DNA from: Anarhynchus alexandrinus | Lineage: Eukaryota > Chordata > Aves > Charadriiformes > Charadriidae | Length of the DNA: 64,000 bases | Assembly: GCA_008711295.1 (NCBI GenBank) | Contig: VUYV01000148.1 | Span: 1,404,384 to 1,468,383 of the forward strand | Direction: 5' to 3' | In this document: piece by piece, positions 1-12,400 of the stretch | Position numbering within the stretch: the first letter of the stretch is position 1 | How the letters are laid out: every line of letters begins with the position of its first letter | Notes under the pieces: model-generated | Database searches by the model: none | What the model was told of the DNA's origin: nothing | What the model saw: the letters and a program-made list of their open reading frames with translations, nothing else | Made by a program: the position numbers and the translations under genes

Positions 1-405
1 TTTTTTTTTTCTGATTGTGCTTTTTGACGATGACAAGCACAAATTTTGGTCGTTTCCATCAGGGCTTAAACTCTGGTAGAGTCAGAGCTCCCTCTCCCTC
101 AAAGCCCAGCTGAATATGTCTCATGAGCCACGGTTTCTCAGACAGTGCGTTGGACCCATGTGTTTGCCACTAAGGTAAGGAAGAGAAGGCCTTTCTTTTG
201 GAACTTTCATATTAAGACAAAAAAGCAAGATGTATTTTGTGGTTTGGTTTTTTTTTTTCTGAAAGTGCAGGTCTTTGGTAACAATAAACAGAATGAGCAA
301 AGCGAGGAAGGAGGGGGGGATTTTGCTTGGAACAATGTCCAGCCAATTCTATAGGGTGCAGTCAGGCTCGTGGAGGGAAAGGTCCTGTGGTGGTGGCACG
401 TTTTA
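1..405 (-). other. MYO1C: MYO1C 3'UTR (partial)
   Basis: This is the sequence downstream of the MYO1C stop codon (406-408) on the minus strand. No minus-strand AATAAA is visible, so the UTR probably continues past the window start. Plus-strand poly-T at 1-10 would be an A-run in the mRNA. The short open frames here are all chance. Confidence 0.7.
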
Positions 406-432
406 TCATCGAGAATTCAAACGAGGAGCAAC
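406..432 (-). CDS. MYO1C: MYO1C exon 32 (last coding exon, residues 1056-1063 and stop)
   Basis: It encodes VAPRLNSR and a TGA stop, identical to the mammalian MYO1C C-terminus as I recall it. The acceptor is CTCCTGCAG; it joins exon 31 in phase 0. Confidence 0.95.
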   Translation of the reverse strand, partial: VAPRLNSR

Positions 433-3400
433 CTGCAGGAGAAGAAAGACAAGCTAGAAGGTGTGTTGAAAACAAAGATGCTGCAACAGTTTTGGCTCCT
501 AAACATCTTTAAAGTGTACCAAAGACTGGCTTGTGGGATTATGTTGTTACACAACAGCAGGTAAGGTTTGCTCTACTCCAGAGTGCTGAAGTTGTCCACT
601 CAGCAGGAAACAAAAGTGGGTCTTGGCAAGTTGGGGAGTCAACAGCGCTCCTACACCCCAATTCCTGAGGTGACACTAAAACCCTCTCCCTAGGCTAGCT
701 GTACAGGGGACTTTGGCCTAGGAAAGGAAGAGAGAGGGGCAAAATAAATAAATAAAATGTTCTAGGGATGGCTTGAAAAGGCTGGAGAAAAAAATTATGG
801 GATGTGTTTCTTCATAGTCCAAGAAGTTACTTGGTTTGCTGTTACTGATAGCAAATAAAGCAGCTCATTTATCAGTGATTCTCATTTCAGCATGCTTATG
901 CAAATTTGATCTCTCTCTGCATACAGTCTGCAGGCATTCCATAGAGCAGTGCTACATTTGTGGCTTTCATAGGATGGACTGTTTCAGCAAAGTGCGAACT
1001 GGAGATGTTGGTTGCTGTTCTGCCGCTAGTCAGCCTGCAGCAGGACAGGAGGGAGTGCGGTCTGAATATTTCTGAACAACCTTTGATCTGACAATGCATA
1101 AATGAGTTGCATGACTATATCTGACTAGCAGGAAGACTACAAACAATCTGAGAAGGGAAAGGATTATTTTTTTTTTTATTTTGCTTCCTGGGTTTTTAAA
1201 CCCTCTTCCTAAAATTTGATTTGCAACAGACTATAGCATTAAAGCCTGAAACTTGGGAGGGGGAGGGAGTGATTGATGATAGACAGCCTGGCGGTCTCTG
1301 GAGACTGCAGGAAGAGAAGGACAATGCACAGCTCCAACTGGGGAAAAGGCTGGTAGACCAGGGTAGTACATTCAGCATGAAAGTCATGTGGCACGTGTCC
1401 AGCTGCTGCAGTTTAATGCCAAAAATCTGGGTTTGGTTCCACTGTAAGTGAACTACCATCTCTTACCAACCTCAGCCTGTACTCACCACTGTTAGATGGC
1501 CATTCTTGGCTTTGGCTATAAGCAGTTCTGATCCCGATATAAAGTCAATTATGCCTTCTTTGCCTTGCCCAACTGTAAATTTTATGCTGTGAAGAGAAAG
1601 AGGTGTAAGATTTGATAAGTGTGACCTCTCCGCCAGCTTAGTTTTACCCTTTTCCTGTGTAAGTGGCTGCTTTGTATTGATGCTTAGCTGCAACAGATCT
1701 GCTTGTTCAGGGAAACGGAGCCTTAGTTAAGATGCGTTAGGTACATTTTGATGTTGCGTAGGTATGTTTCTGTAGCCCTTTAATGCTGAAGGAGAGCTCT
1801 CTCCAGAACCAAGGCAAGAAAAACCAAAGCAGCTCCTGAGAGAGGCTTGGCTTCACTCACCTGCCCTGGTTGATGTTGACGTTATTGACTTTGTCTGCCT
1901 GCATGGCTGTTTTTGTTAGTGTCTCAATCACATGGTCACTCTGAAGTACAACATCTCCCTGGGAGGGAAAAGAGACAATGGTTTGTGATCATGGCTTTAC
2001 AGTGTCAGTACACCAAACTGATTATGCTGTAATTAACAGGGACAGAACTGTCTCCATAAGTCAGCATGGAAAAACCACCTCGAAGTGGACCAGGCTTGCT
2101 GGAGATCTCTGGGGCCTCAGTTGTGGATCACACTGCACCTATGGCAGTTTATTTACAGTAATGGGAAAAAGGGACAGCACCAATCCTGTCGGTGACCGAG
2201 CCACTGGTGAACCCCATCTGTGAGCATGAGTAAATACAAGTGAAATGCTACTGAGAGCTGGTACAAAATAGTTACGTACATGTCACCCTGTGTGCCCTCC
2301 CCACACACCCCAGCTGGATCTTCTGCTCTTTCTGCTTTGAAAACTTTTTCTAGAGGTGGTTGGAGGAAGGATGGACGAGTCCCATTACCTTCTGTTTGTT
2401 ATCCTCACAGTGCACGTGCAGCACAAACAAGTTATCACTCAGGCTGCTGACGGAGATGCCTGCAATAGAGAATGGCCATTTGACACCCAGCACGGCTCTA
2501 GGAGGATTCTTGCACGTGTTTCAGAACCTCTCCCAGGAACGCAGCAACTGTTGTTCTCACGCCAAGAAACCCAACAGCTGAGAAGCTGCACAGAAACACT
2601 GCGCTAACGTGACAGCAGAGAGGCTGAAGAGGCTGCAAGGTGACAGACAATCAGCTTATAACTGTGCTCTTTAAGATGGAAAAGAAACTTTCAGATGCCT
2701 CTCTCCATCAGAAGTAGGAAGAATGCCTGTTTACTAACTGTCATCGCCCTCATGGACTTGAAAAAGAGCTACTTTGGCCAGTTAAAGGACCTATGACCAA
2801 AATGTTACTTTTCAGCACCCACCGGGCATATACTTCGTTGTAGCCCTGTAGGTGGATGAGTGGCGCAATTACTGCAGTATGAAGAAGAAAGACAATTGGA
2901 ACAATGTGGTCACTGTTGTCTTCCATGTCCTGCCCCATGTGGTAAGAAAGGCCAGCGCTGCTGTAGGAGCTTGGCTTCAGAAAGCTGTCATTGCTGCGAG
3001 TTCCATGCTTGCTCTGCAGCTAGGCTTGGGGCAGGCGGAACCCACACCCACTTGCTGGCATATTGGGCCTCGAAGATCCAGTCCTGAGCTGCTGAGGGTT
3101 CTCATTCTGCCACACCACGACCAACTCGGGCTCTGAATTCAGCACTTCTACTCGCCCAGCCAGCAGTGCCTTCCGCCCATACAGTAAGCGAGAGGCTTAG
3201 CCTCTGCCACGAGTTGCTCATGTTTGCTAAATGAAAAAGATCCTCTCCCTGGGGCAGGTGGGTAGGGATTAGTTAAGGAGCACCACACTGTGTTTCAGGA
3301 GTGTCTGTTTCTTCATAGTTTATTTTTGGACTTTGTTTAATATCTTGACACTAGATACAAACTGGATTACCTATTTAAATTGAGCTAGCCCAGCCCTAGC

Positions 3401-6400
3401 AGAGATAAACATACATCTCTGCCATAATAGCGTCTTATGGGAGTCACAGAACCCCAAATTAGTGTTGCCCTTGGAAACCACTTCAAAGGGTGACAGTTAC
3501 AAATGCAGTGTAGTTGCATCAGGCTAACAGAAATGATTAGCACCAAAATGGGCTGTAAAGAGGAACTGTAGTGGAGCTGGAGCTGTGAAGTGAGAGGTTT
3601 CAGACAAAGCCAAGTAATGGCTACAATGCACCAGACTCAGCAGTTTTCTCTGTCTGACCAAGTTCCCCTCGAAAAGCATCAGGTCTGTGTCAGACATTCA
3701 GAGGGCTGAAAGCTGTAGCAGCGTCCCAGGCAGCTGCTGTGTAATAATGGCGCAACTGCCCTGCGCTACAGATACGCAATTGGGAAATGACTTTGGAGGG
3801 GGCTTGGCGGAGATGAATTGAGTAATTTTTGTGACATTTTAAGGAGTTTAATTTTAGAAAAAACTCAGTTTCAAGATATTACAGATTTAAAATGCTTCTC
3901 AGTATCAGATAATTCCCTTCTTGTCCAGGACAAAGACAAATTGGTTATTCTATTATTTAACTGTAGCCAAGGTGAAGTCTGACTTCAGTCAGGTGAGCCA
4001 AACCCCGTTTATGTTCCTGTTCTTACCTGTCAGATTGGCATAGTCGATCCGTTGTTTGATTTTGGATTCTTCGACTATGATGGCCGCGTTCTGGGTAAGA
4101 AGCAGCTGCCGTGCTCTTGCTTTGTATCCCTTCCGGTCATACTTGATCACAGGAACTGCATACTGAAATAAGTGTTAACAGTGCTAAAAATGCATCGTGT
4201 TTAATTGTCAGCTGCCTTCCCTCCAGCCTGGAGAGCCTGCAGGAGGTACTGACCGGGGGTTGGTAAACCGGGAATGGAGACAGTTCTTTTGAGTCCTATT
4301 CTCAGCTCTGCCATAGCCTTCCTTGCTGACCTAGAGGAGTCATAACTGGATGACTACAGCTGTCTGACTATGGGCTTGAAAAAGGCAGGTTTAGTTTCAG
4401 TCTGTGTAGGTTTCTCCTTTTCTCTCCAGCCATGCCAGCCGCAACCCTTTCAGTTCTTAACTGACATAATTAAACTTGCCCAAATCTCTACATCGTATTT
4501 CTGAGCCATCAGCTCTTCCCGTAGACTCTCTTCTAAGGTATTACAAGCTTAATATAATGCAAAATTCTTGCTGTATTTTCTTCAGAAATCCAATCTCATA
4601 TTCTGCTGCATAGCTCTAGAAGCTTGACAAAAGTATTAGGACACATATCTCACCTTAATTGCTTCATTTTCTAAAGCCTGAAGGACTTTAGCATTTATCT
4701 CTTCATTACCTGTATTAAAACCACAGAGGTGGGGGTCAGAAAGAAACTTCTAGCAAGAAAAGAGTAGATTAATCCCCCCTCTCCTTCTTCCCGTTAAACT
4801 CTGCAACACCTACTCACCAAGTCGAGTGTTGATGAAGAGTCTGGGAACGCTCTGAGGGTAATTGTCTTTTTTACCCTTAAAAATCTCACTGGCAATTACT
4901 TTTTGTTCCAACTGCAAGGACAAAAGATGTATTCTTGTTTAGTGTAAAAATTCTCGTTAATAAAAAGATAATTTTTTTGTGAAAGAGATGCTCCCTTTTG
5001 GTTTTTTTGGCAGTCATCATCTAGTTCTGAATCATACTAGTCACAAAATTACCCAAAATATTCTGTACATCCCTTACATTTTCAGCAGCTTACCCTATCT
5101 TCAGGGTATAGAAAAGTAGTTCCTTTTTTTTTTCCCCTTAATCTCAAAAATATGCATCATATTTCTGGTTTGAATTTATCTGGATATGGCATCTAGTCTG
5201 GATTTTGACAATACCCATGTTTAAAAAGCCTCAGAACTCTCGCACTGCAGCAATTCTCTTAACCTCTTCCTCTTTAAGCTGAACAGTTTGTTCTCCTGCT
5301 CTACCCCATATGGCTTTTTTCATGTTTCAGATTATTTATTTTTTTCTTTCCCCCCTGAAGCCTTTCAGCTACTCAACATCTTTACTTGAAGTACTGAAAA
5401 AAGTTACGTCCTTATTAGCGACTGCATATCACGTTTGTTACAGCTCTGCCGTCTATGTGTTCCCTACCGTACAATTCCATAGGCTCCCACATTGCCCTGG
5501 GAGTGCCTGTTCCGATGATTAGTCACCAGAAACCTTTGGTCCCTTTCATGGTGGCAGTATTCCAGGAGCCAGCCGCCCCACACTCTACATATGACCTGCG
5601 CTCTTAGCTCCCAGCCTGTGCTCCTTCAGAATAAGAACAAAACCAGTGACTGAGGAAACAGGAACACCCCTTTCCTTTATTTAGGGCAAACACCATGTTA
5701 TGGGTGCTGTTACACAGGAGGAAGTACCTGAGATGATTTACAGGTAAAAATGTGGATAAAAGATCCTCAGTGAGTCTGGTTTGCTGGGGAAAAGAACGTG
5801 TTCTGCTGAGTTTCCACCTCCAGCTCAGTAATGGCTGGTATTAATCCTGTGTCCTTAATCACAGGCTCAGCCACTAACTAATCTACAGCATTTCATTACA
5901 TGTGCTTAATACTTTGCAGGCCTTCATAAGCAGTACAATATACTATGCAATAAAAAAGGGCAACTAGTACTATCATCTCCCAACAGTTACATCTAAATTG
6001 TTTAATGTATACATTTCCTGTTCTGTCCCTTCACCGAGCCTTTTTTTTTAATGTAAAAAACCCTCCTTCCCTCTACCTTTCCATGAGTAAGATGAATCAA
6101 ATCTCAGCATCGTTTTTATTCTTTTTAGCTAGAACAGCAGCTGTAACTGCTCATGTAACTTCTCTGTTTGGAAAATGACTAGTTTTTTGTCTGCAGGATT
6201 CTTACCCTCTACTTTGTCTGGTACAACCAGAATAATGCAGCTTCTTACATTTTTATCTTCCATGGGAAGAATAATGGAGCCTTTCAGTATAGAAATTATA
6301 TAGGGGCATGGATACACAACAACACTGCTTAAATAGTATGTATTGAAATATTCATATAATGGTTTTTCTTTTATTTAATGCACATTCTAGTCTTTTAGGG

Positions 6401-9400
6401 TTTTTTTTGGTCTCTAACCTAAAAAAAAAAAACCCTAAAGTTTTTGTGGAATTGTTAACCAACCACAGAAGAATGCAGTGATTCAAGAGTTCCTCCACCT
6501 CACCGCTGCTGCTGTGCCCCCCACCCCCCGTAGCAGTACCCGTGTCCCTCCGGTCCAGCTGCTCCCCTCTTTCATTTCTTACAATAACTAATGTGGAGAA
6601 CTCCCTCCTGTTCTGGGGAACACCAGCGTAGTTTGTAAAATGATGTAAAGTTGTCTCGTACCTGCTGCTTCCACTCTGGGCTGATTCTCTTGCAGTAGGT
6701 CCAGACCATGTTCTGCATACATAGCTGTCGCAGGAGCTGCGATGCCTGAAGAAGAAATCGCACGGTAAATGAAAAGAGCTGGAAATTCCTGATAAACCAA
6801 TTCAAACAGTGAAGAGAGATGAGAAGCAACTGTGGAAAATGCATTGCTGAACTAAAATCTGTTTCATTACTGAGAGTCATTTCTAAAATTAAATAATAGG
6901 AAGTTTATTTTCCACCTTTCTAAGAGAGTTTGCCCAGCAACATCCTCCACCTGCTTTAGACTGGTGAGTGAATACCTGGAGCACCCCACCTCACCCTGCT
7001 GTGCCCTTCCTTGCTTCCAGCTCTGTCTGCAATCCCAACAAGGACCCTTGGATAAGATCACTGGCACTTTTCTGCAATATTTTGTTTTGATCAGATAAAA
7101 AACCAATTCTGCCAGATGCAGAATAATAATGGCAAAAGAGGAAATTTAATGTGTTCTTCACAGGCAACCACATCCTCACTGCAGCCCGTTTAACTGTCCA
7201 GAGGGAACTTAATTTGTTCAGAGAAAAAGGGAAGAAAATTTCAGAAATGGATGAGAAAACCAGAAGAAAAGGGTGTTGTAACAGCACCACGCTCTCAAGA
7301 ACTTTCAATATTCTAGCTCTAATAATGTTACAGATATGCTAATTACACCTATGTGACGATGTTTGGGTTAATACTATTAGCAGAGATGCTAATGCAACGT
7401 GGAACTTGAGTGAGAACCTGGTTCCTTCTTCTCTGATAGCAGGAGGGTCCCCTCAGGCCTTTGGTGGCCCGTGGTCTTCAACACTGCCACCAGCCTCCTC
7501 CTTCCTGCGTGTGATTTGCCTGGCCCTGGTGCAGTTGTGCCTACCTCACACAGTGACGGGGGAGGAGTTGGCCATGATTTGTCCAAAACATTTTTTGGTA
7601 AATTACGCTTGAGGTTCATCAGGAAGGAGAAGCGGATGTAATCAAGGAAATACTCATTCTCTGGGCAGCGAGGGTGGTTCCGGTAAATAAAACCTTTAAT
7701 GAACCTGAGGAAGAAGAAAATTTTATTAGAAAATTAGAAAAGTGATCCAAATGAGCAATATTTAGAGGTCTCTTCCAACCAAACCATTTTCTGGGATTTA
7801 CTTAATAGTTGTAATTTATTAAAAAAACCCTTATAGTGCAGTGACAAGAAAGTTTATTTTTATCATCCTATTGTTCAGAAATAAGTACCCCTTTGATGGC
7901 TTGGGTTATTCTTTACGCACCTTCTGATAGTCTCTACTGCCCACTTCTTCTTGGCAGCTTTTCGGCGTCCCAGGGTTCCCCGCCACCAGGACTGGATAGC
8001 TATGGCTAAAAATAATACGAAGATTTTACACTGAGTGAGTGAGCTCCTTCATACCCATATTGACTTCATACAAAACTGGCAACAGAGAGGGCTCAAGAAA
8101 GCCCATTCTGGAAATAAACAGCCTTCAACAAGGCATATGGGAAAGAATATATTTTAAGTTTTTAATAATGTGATACAATGGATAAATGTCAATAAAAAGC
8201 ACAGGCAGATGGGAACTGCTGTGCGAACGTGAGTTAAGTCTGCTTCTCTTGCTCAGTCTCACAGACTAAAGGCGGAAGGACTGGGTACCCCACTGACATC
8301 TTCCATTCTACTTCCCGCAAGGCTTTGGGAGCGTTCCTTCTTGCACATCAAACTCAAGTCATCTCTGACAACAACGGCCGCTTCAAACCACGCAACTACC
8401 CAGCACTGCAGTGTCCTCTCTTTCTCTCTCATACCTGAGTGTTTCATGTGCAGGAATTTCTTTCGGCGGTAGAAACCTCTCCACGTGGCCTGCATTTTTG
8501 TTGCTGAAATTGCAAGAAAAACAGCAATTTGAAATTGTGACCAAGCAGACTTTGGTAGAAAAAGGGTCAACTTTTAAAGAAAAATCCCTCTCCCCAAAAA
8601 AAACAGTAAAAAAATAAATCAAAAGCCAGACAGCTAACTGTCTGTGAAGCTACTGCAGTGTGTGTGACTCACCCAGACTCTGCTTCCTCACTTCCAGAGC
8701 ATCTTCCGTTGCAAACAAGGTCTTGGGAAAGCGGATAAAAATCTTTGTTCTAGAAATAGAAATGCAGAATTATGTTTAACATGCCGAAGAAGTTTGCTTC
8801 CTGCCCTTAGCATCCCCTTTGGGATCTCTAATCTTTTCCTCACCCATTAGCTAGAGAAGCCTTATTTAAAAGCAGTGACATGGATGTCCAGTGATTCATA
8901 ATCTCAAATTAAGAAAACAGAAGAACTAACCGTCCCATTTTGTATTCTTCCTGTTTGTAGCCAAGATGCTTCACCAGCACAGCCACCCCATCGTGGGGCC
9001 GTCCATCCCACGTAGGCCATGTTTCTGGACAAAGCGATTTGTACCTGCAAATTGACAGCAGAAGAAATCTTAGGGAGAGAAGTTCAGTCCATGCAGGGCG
9101 ATGGAAAGGCAGAGAGGCCATTGCTTCTCGCTCCCTCCAGAAATGAAGGTGTAAGGGCTGCCCCTTCGCTGTTCAGAACAGCTCCCCAGCCTCAAACATC
9201 TGTGGGACAGAGACCAGAGGGAGGGAGCAGTCCAAAGTCATCCTACCTCTGCAGGAAAACTTCGTATTTTCTCCGATACGCGAACCCAGCTCTGCGCACT
9301 CTGAGGTTCTCCATCAAGCCTAGGTACTTCACTTGATGTCGGATTAGAACTTCATCAAATCGATCTTGAGAAAGCATGAAAATAGAGAAACATGATCAAT

Positions 9401-12400
9401 GTGTAGTTGACCCTTCATCTGGAGAAGAGGAATACTCAGTTCTTGGTTATATCTCACACAGTTACCTTTAACCTCTAACCCATCCTCATGGTGCAAGTAC
9501 CACACAGCTTACTTTGTGTCTCCTGTCTTCCCTCTCCCTGCCCCACCCCATCTTTAATATAAATTTATATTTAAAGTTCCAAAAAGAAGTTCTCTTTTAG
9601 GATGGTCTATGCATACAGGAGGAATAAACGTGGGAGAATAAAGGTCATTAAAAGGAAGTTAAGTAGGTTAATAATTCTTCACTTTAAACATGACCCTACT
9701 CCACCCAAGACCAGTGCTCCCATTCGGATTCCTGGCCGCTGGTACCGCCACCACCGCCCTACAAGCAGCTCTGGCACAGACCCAAAATGGAAATAATCTT
9801 GCAGGAATTCTTGATTTTAGCTCCTTTCTGTGCCTCACTGACTGCGATCTAGTGGTCTATATATAGCTGCCATAGAAAAGAAAAAAAGAGGAAGAGTCAC
9901 CAGGGTCATACCAGCCTGTTTAGCATCGTTGGGTTTCATGCAACGAATGTAGGAGGGTTCTTTGGACATCAGAATTTCCATGAGTTTGGAGAGGCTGTTT
10001 TTAAACTGAGTTGCTGCCTAGGGGAAAAGAAAGAAAACTATGTATGAAGTGATGACTTAAAGGTAGTACTCGTGCCTGCAGAATAGACCTCAGTCTCCCA
10101 GCCTGAAACGTAAGAGGTTTGCGTTTAGATTACCGTGTTAGACAGGACATGTCTTTTAAAAAGAGGAAATAGTACCACTGCCATCCAGCCCTGATGTTCT
10201 TACCGTTTCTGGTCTCTTTTTGTCTGTCAGCTCCGTCCTGTCAAAGCACTGATTTATGATAGGATTCTCAGAGTTGCACATGGTCTGCAGAGAGAGATGT
10301 TTTCAGAGATAAAGTACAGAGTATTCTTCAGAGAACTACCAAGGAAACATGGGACAAAACTATTTGTTTGGGGGTTTTTTGTTTTGTTTTGCTTTTTAAT
10401 AATAAAATGAATTTTGGGCACCTCAATTTGTCTTTTCATAGTGCAGCCCTACGGACACGCATTCTCCAGGTGGAGTCTAGAAGACACTTTTCCCTCAGGT
10501 GCCACCCCATTTTAAACCCGACTCCTCGTTCTGTTGAGTATTGGAAATGTCCTCTATCCACACTCACCTCCTTCAGGTTCCGAAAGAGAAGGTCATTGTT
10601 TTTATCTAGAAAACCTGGAAGAAAAAGAAACCGCTCAGGCTGCCACCGCTGTTCCACAGGAACTTCACAACAAGGCAGGAATTAGAGATGGGAAATGAGT
10701 CTGAAATGATGTGTGGATGTATTCTATGCCCACATTTTTCTTTACTGTACAGTGAAGCTGTTTTAATTCAAAGGGCAGAGGATGGGAGGAGGAGAAAAGA
10801 GTGAGAGACAGCGGAGATGATGCACACACTTACCTGCAACGCTGTAGATGACCTCTCCAGCATAGTGCGAAAGCCGAAACTCCTCCCGCCCCAGTGACTT
10901 GCGAGTCTTTTGGTCAGCGAGCTTGTGCCTGGTAAGAAAGGGAAGAAGCTTCGTGAGAAAGAAACATCTGTTTTACTGGGGGGGATTCACTTCAAAAAGC
11001 AGTACGGCATCTGATCCCAGGGTGGGACTATGGGAACACAGAAGGGGGGCAGGGGAATAAATCCACCTTGCTGATTTTCAAGACCAGAAGTAACTAAAGA
11101 GTTATCAACCAGCAAATCACAAAAATGTCAAAAAAATGTATTTATGTTTATTTCAAATGGATGAACTTTCAGCTTCCTGGCGAGGTTGCAGAGTGGTTGT
11201 GTGTGCACATGAAATTAGAGTAGAGGCAGCAGGCAAGAGGGCAGCAAAGATGCTGGCAGCAGGCTGGCATACTTGTGAGATGCTGTACAGATCCTAATCT
11301 GAGCATAAGCAGAACAGCCAGTGAGAATAAAAAGACATTTGGAGCTCCAAAACTGAAGTAAACAATACGAAAGGTGAAACATGGAATTCACACCCATCAA
11401 ACTGGAGTGGCGGCAATACGGAGAGGTTACCAAAGTCAAAGGAGGACATCAGTATCGTCTGGGAAGCAGACGGGTGCAAAGGTGAATTAGTGCAATATAA
11501 ACATCTCAATTTCAAAAGCACTAATACTGCTTAAAACATTCTAATGCATACACACCTCTGAACACCATTTTTACCAGTAAAATTCTGCTCTATGTTCCAG
11601 TTATTCCTAAGCCTGACTTGAGTCATCAATGCTGGGGAATGACCCTGCCTAATACTCCAAACCAGAGCATTTGTCACACCTCAAGTACTGGTGTTGGAAC
11701 CAATCTTAGAAAAGCCAAGAAGCCACAAGCCTGCAAATTCCTTGGACATATTAGCAGTAGGATCCCAGGAAGAGACTGGCGAAGAGGCAAGTCAGTAACA
11801 AGAGTCTTGTTGCTCCTGTTTATTCTGAAGCATAGTCTTGAGCAGGTAGTTAGTGTTGACAACTTATTCTATATTATCTTAACTTACAAACTAATCTCTT
11901 TACAAAAGAAAACACCATCATCTTTTACGTGGGACGCAGCACACCTAGGACGCTACTGCCGTACACACAATGAGTTATAATGTTATCTAGGAATAATTAA
12001 AGCTCTAGGCTCTATCACACACTTGGATCCTACCAGCGTAACTGTCCTCAGCTATGGGAACACTCACGTGAGAAAATGAGGGTGGTTCTTCACAGTTTCC
12101 TCCAGTTTCTCCAAGAATGTTGTATCTGTGGCATCCCCCGGTCTCAGACACTCTTCATCCTATAAACACACGCATTTAGTATTGATTTCTTGCTGTGCTC
12201 GTCAGCACACAGGCCAGCTCTCATTCTGTCCCACTGAAACACTGCCCCAGTTTGACCCTTTGGCCGTTTAACAGGTAGGCCAGCTCATAGTTCAGCAAAT
12301 GAAGAACTGTTGAGCTGAAAAGGAAAACACTTTCCTCTCTCCGGACTGCCTGGACTGGAAGCTTCTTTCCTGAGAGCAGATGGAAGTGTCACTCTTCCTC

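Noticed and set aside
1472..1693. MYO1C C-terminus ending VVSTG
   Set aside because: This is read-through of the exon 31 donor. The true last exon at 406-432 gives VAPRLNSR, matching the family.
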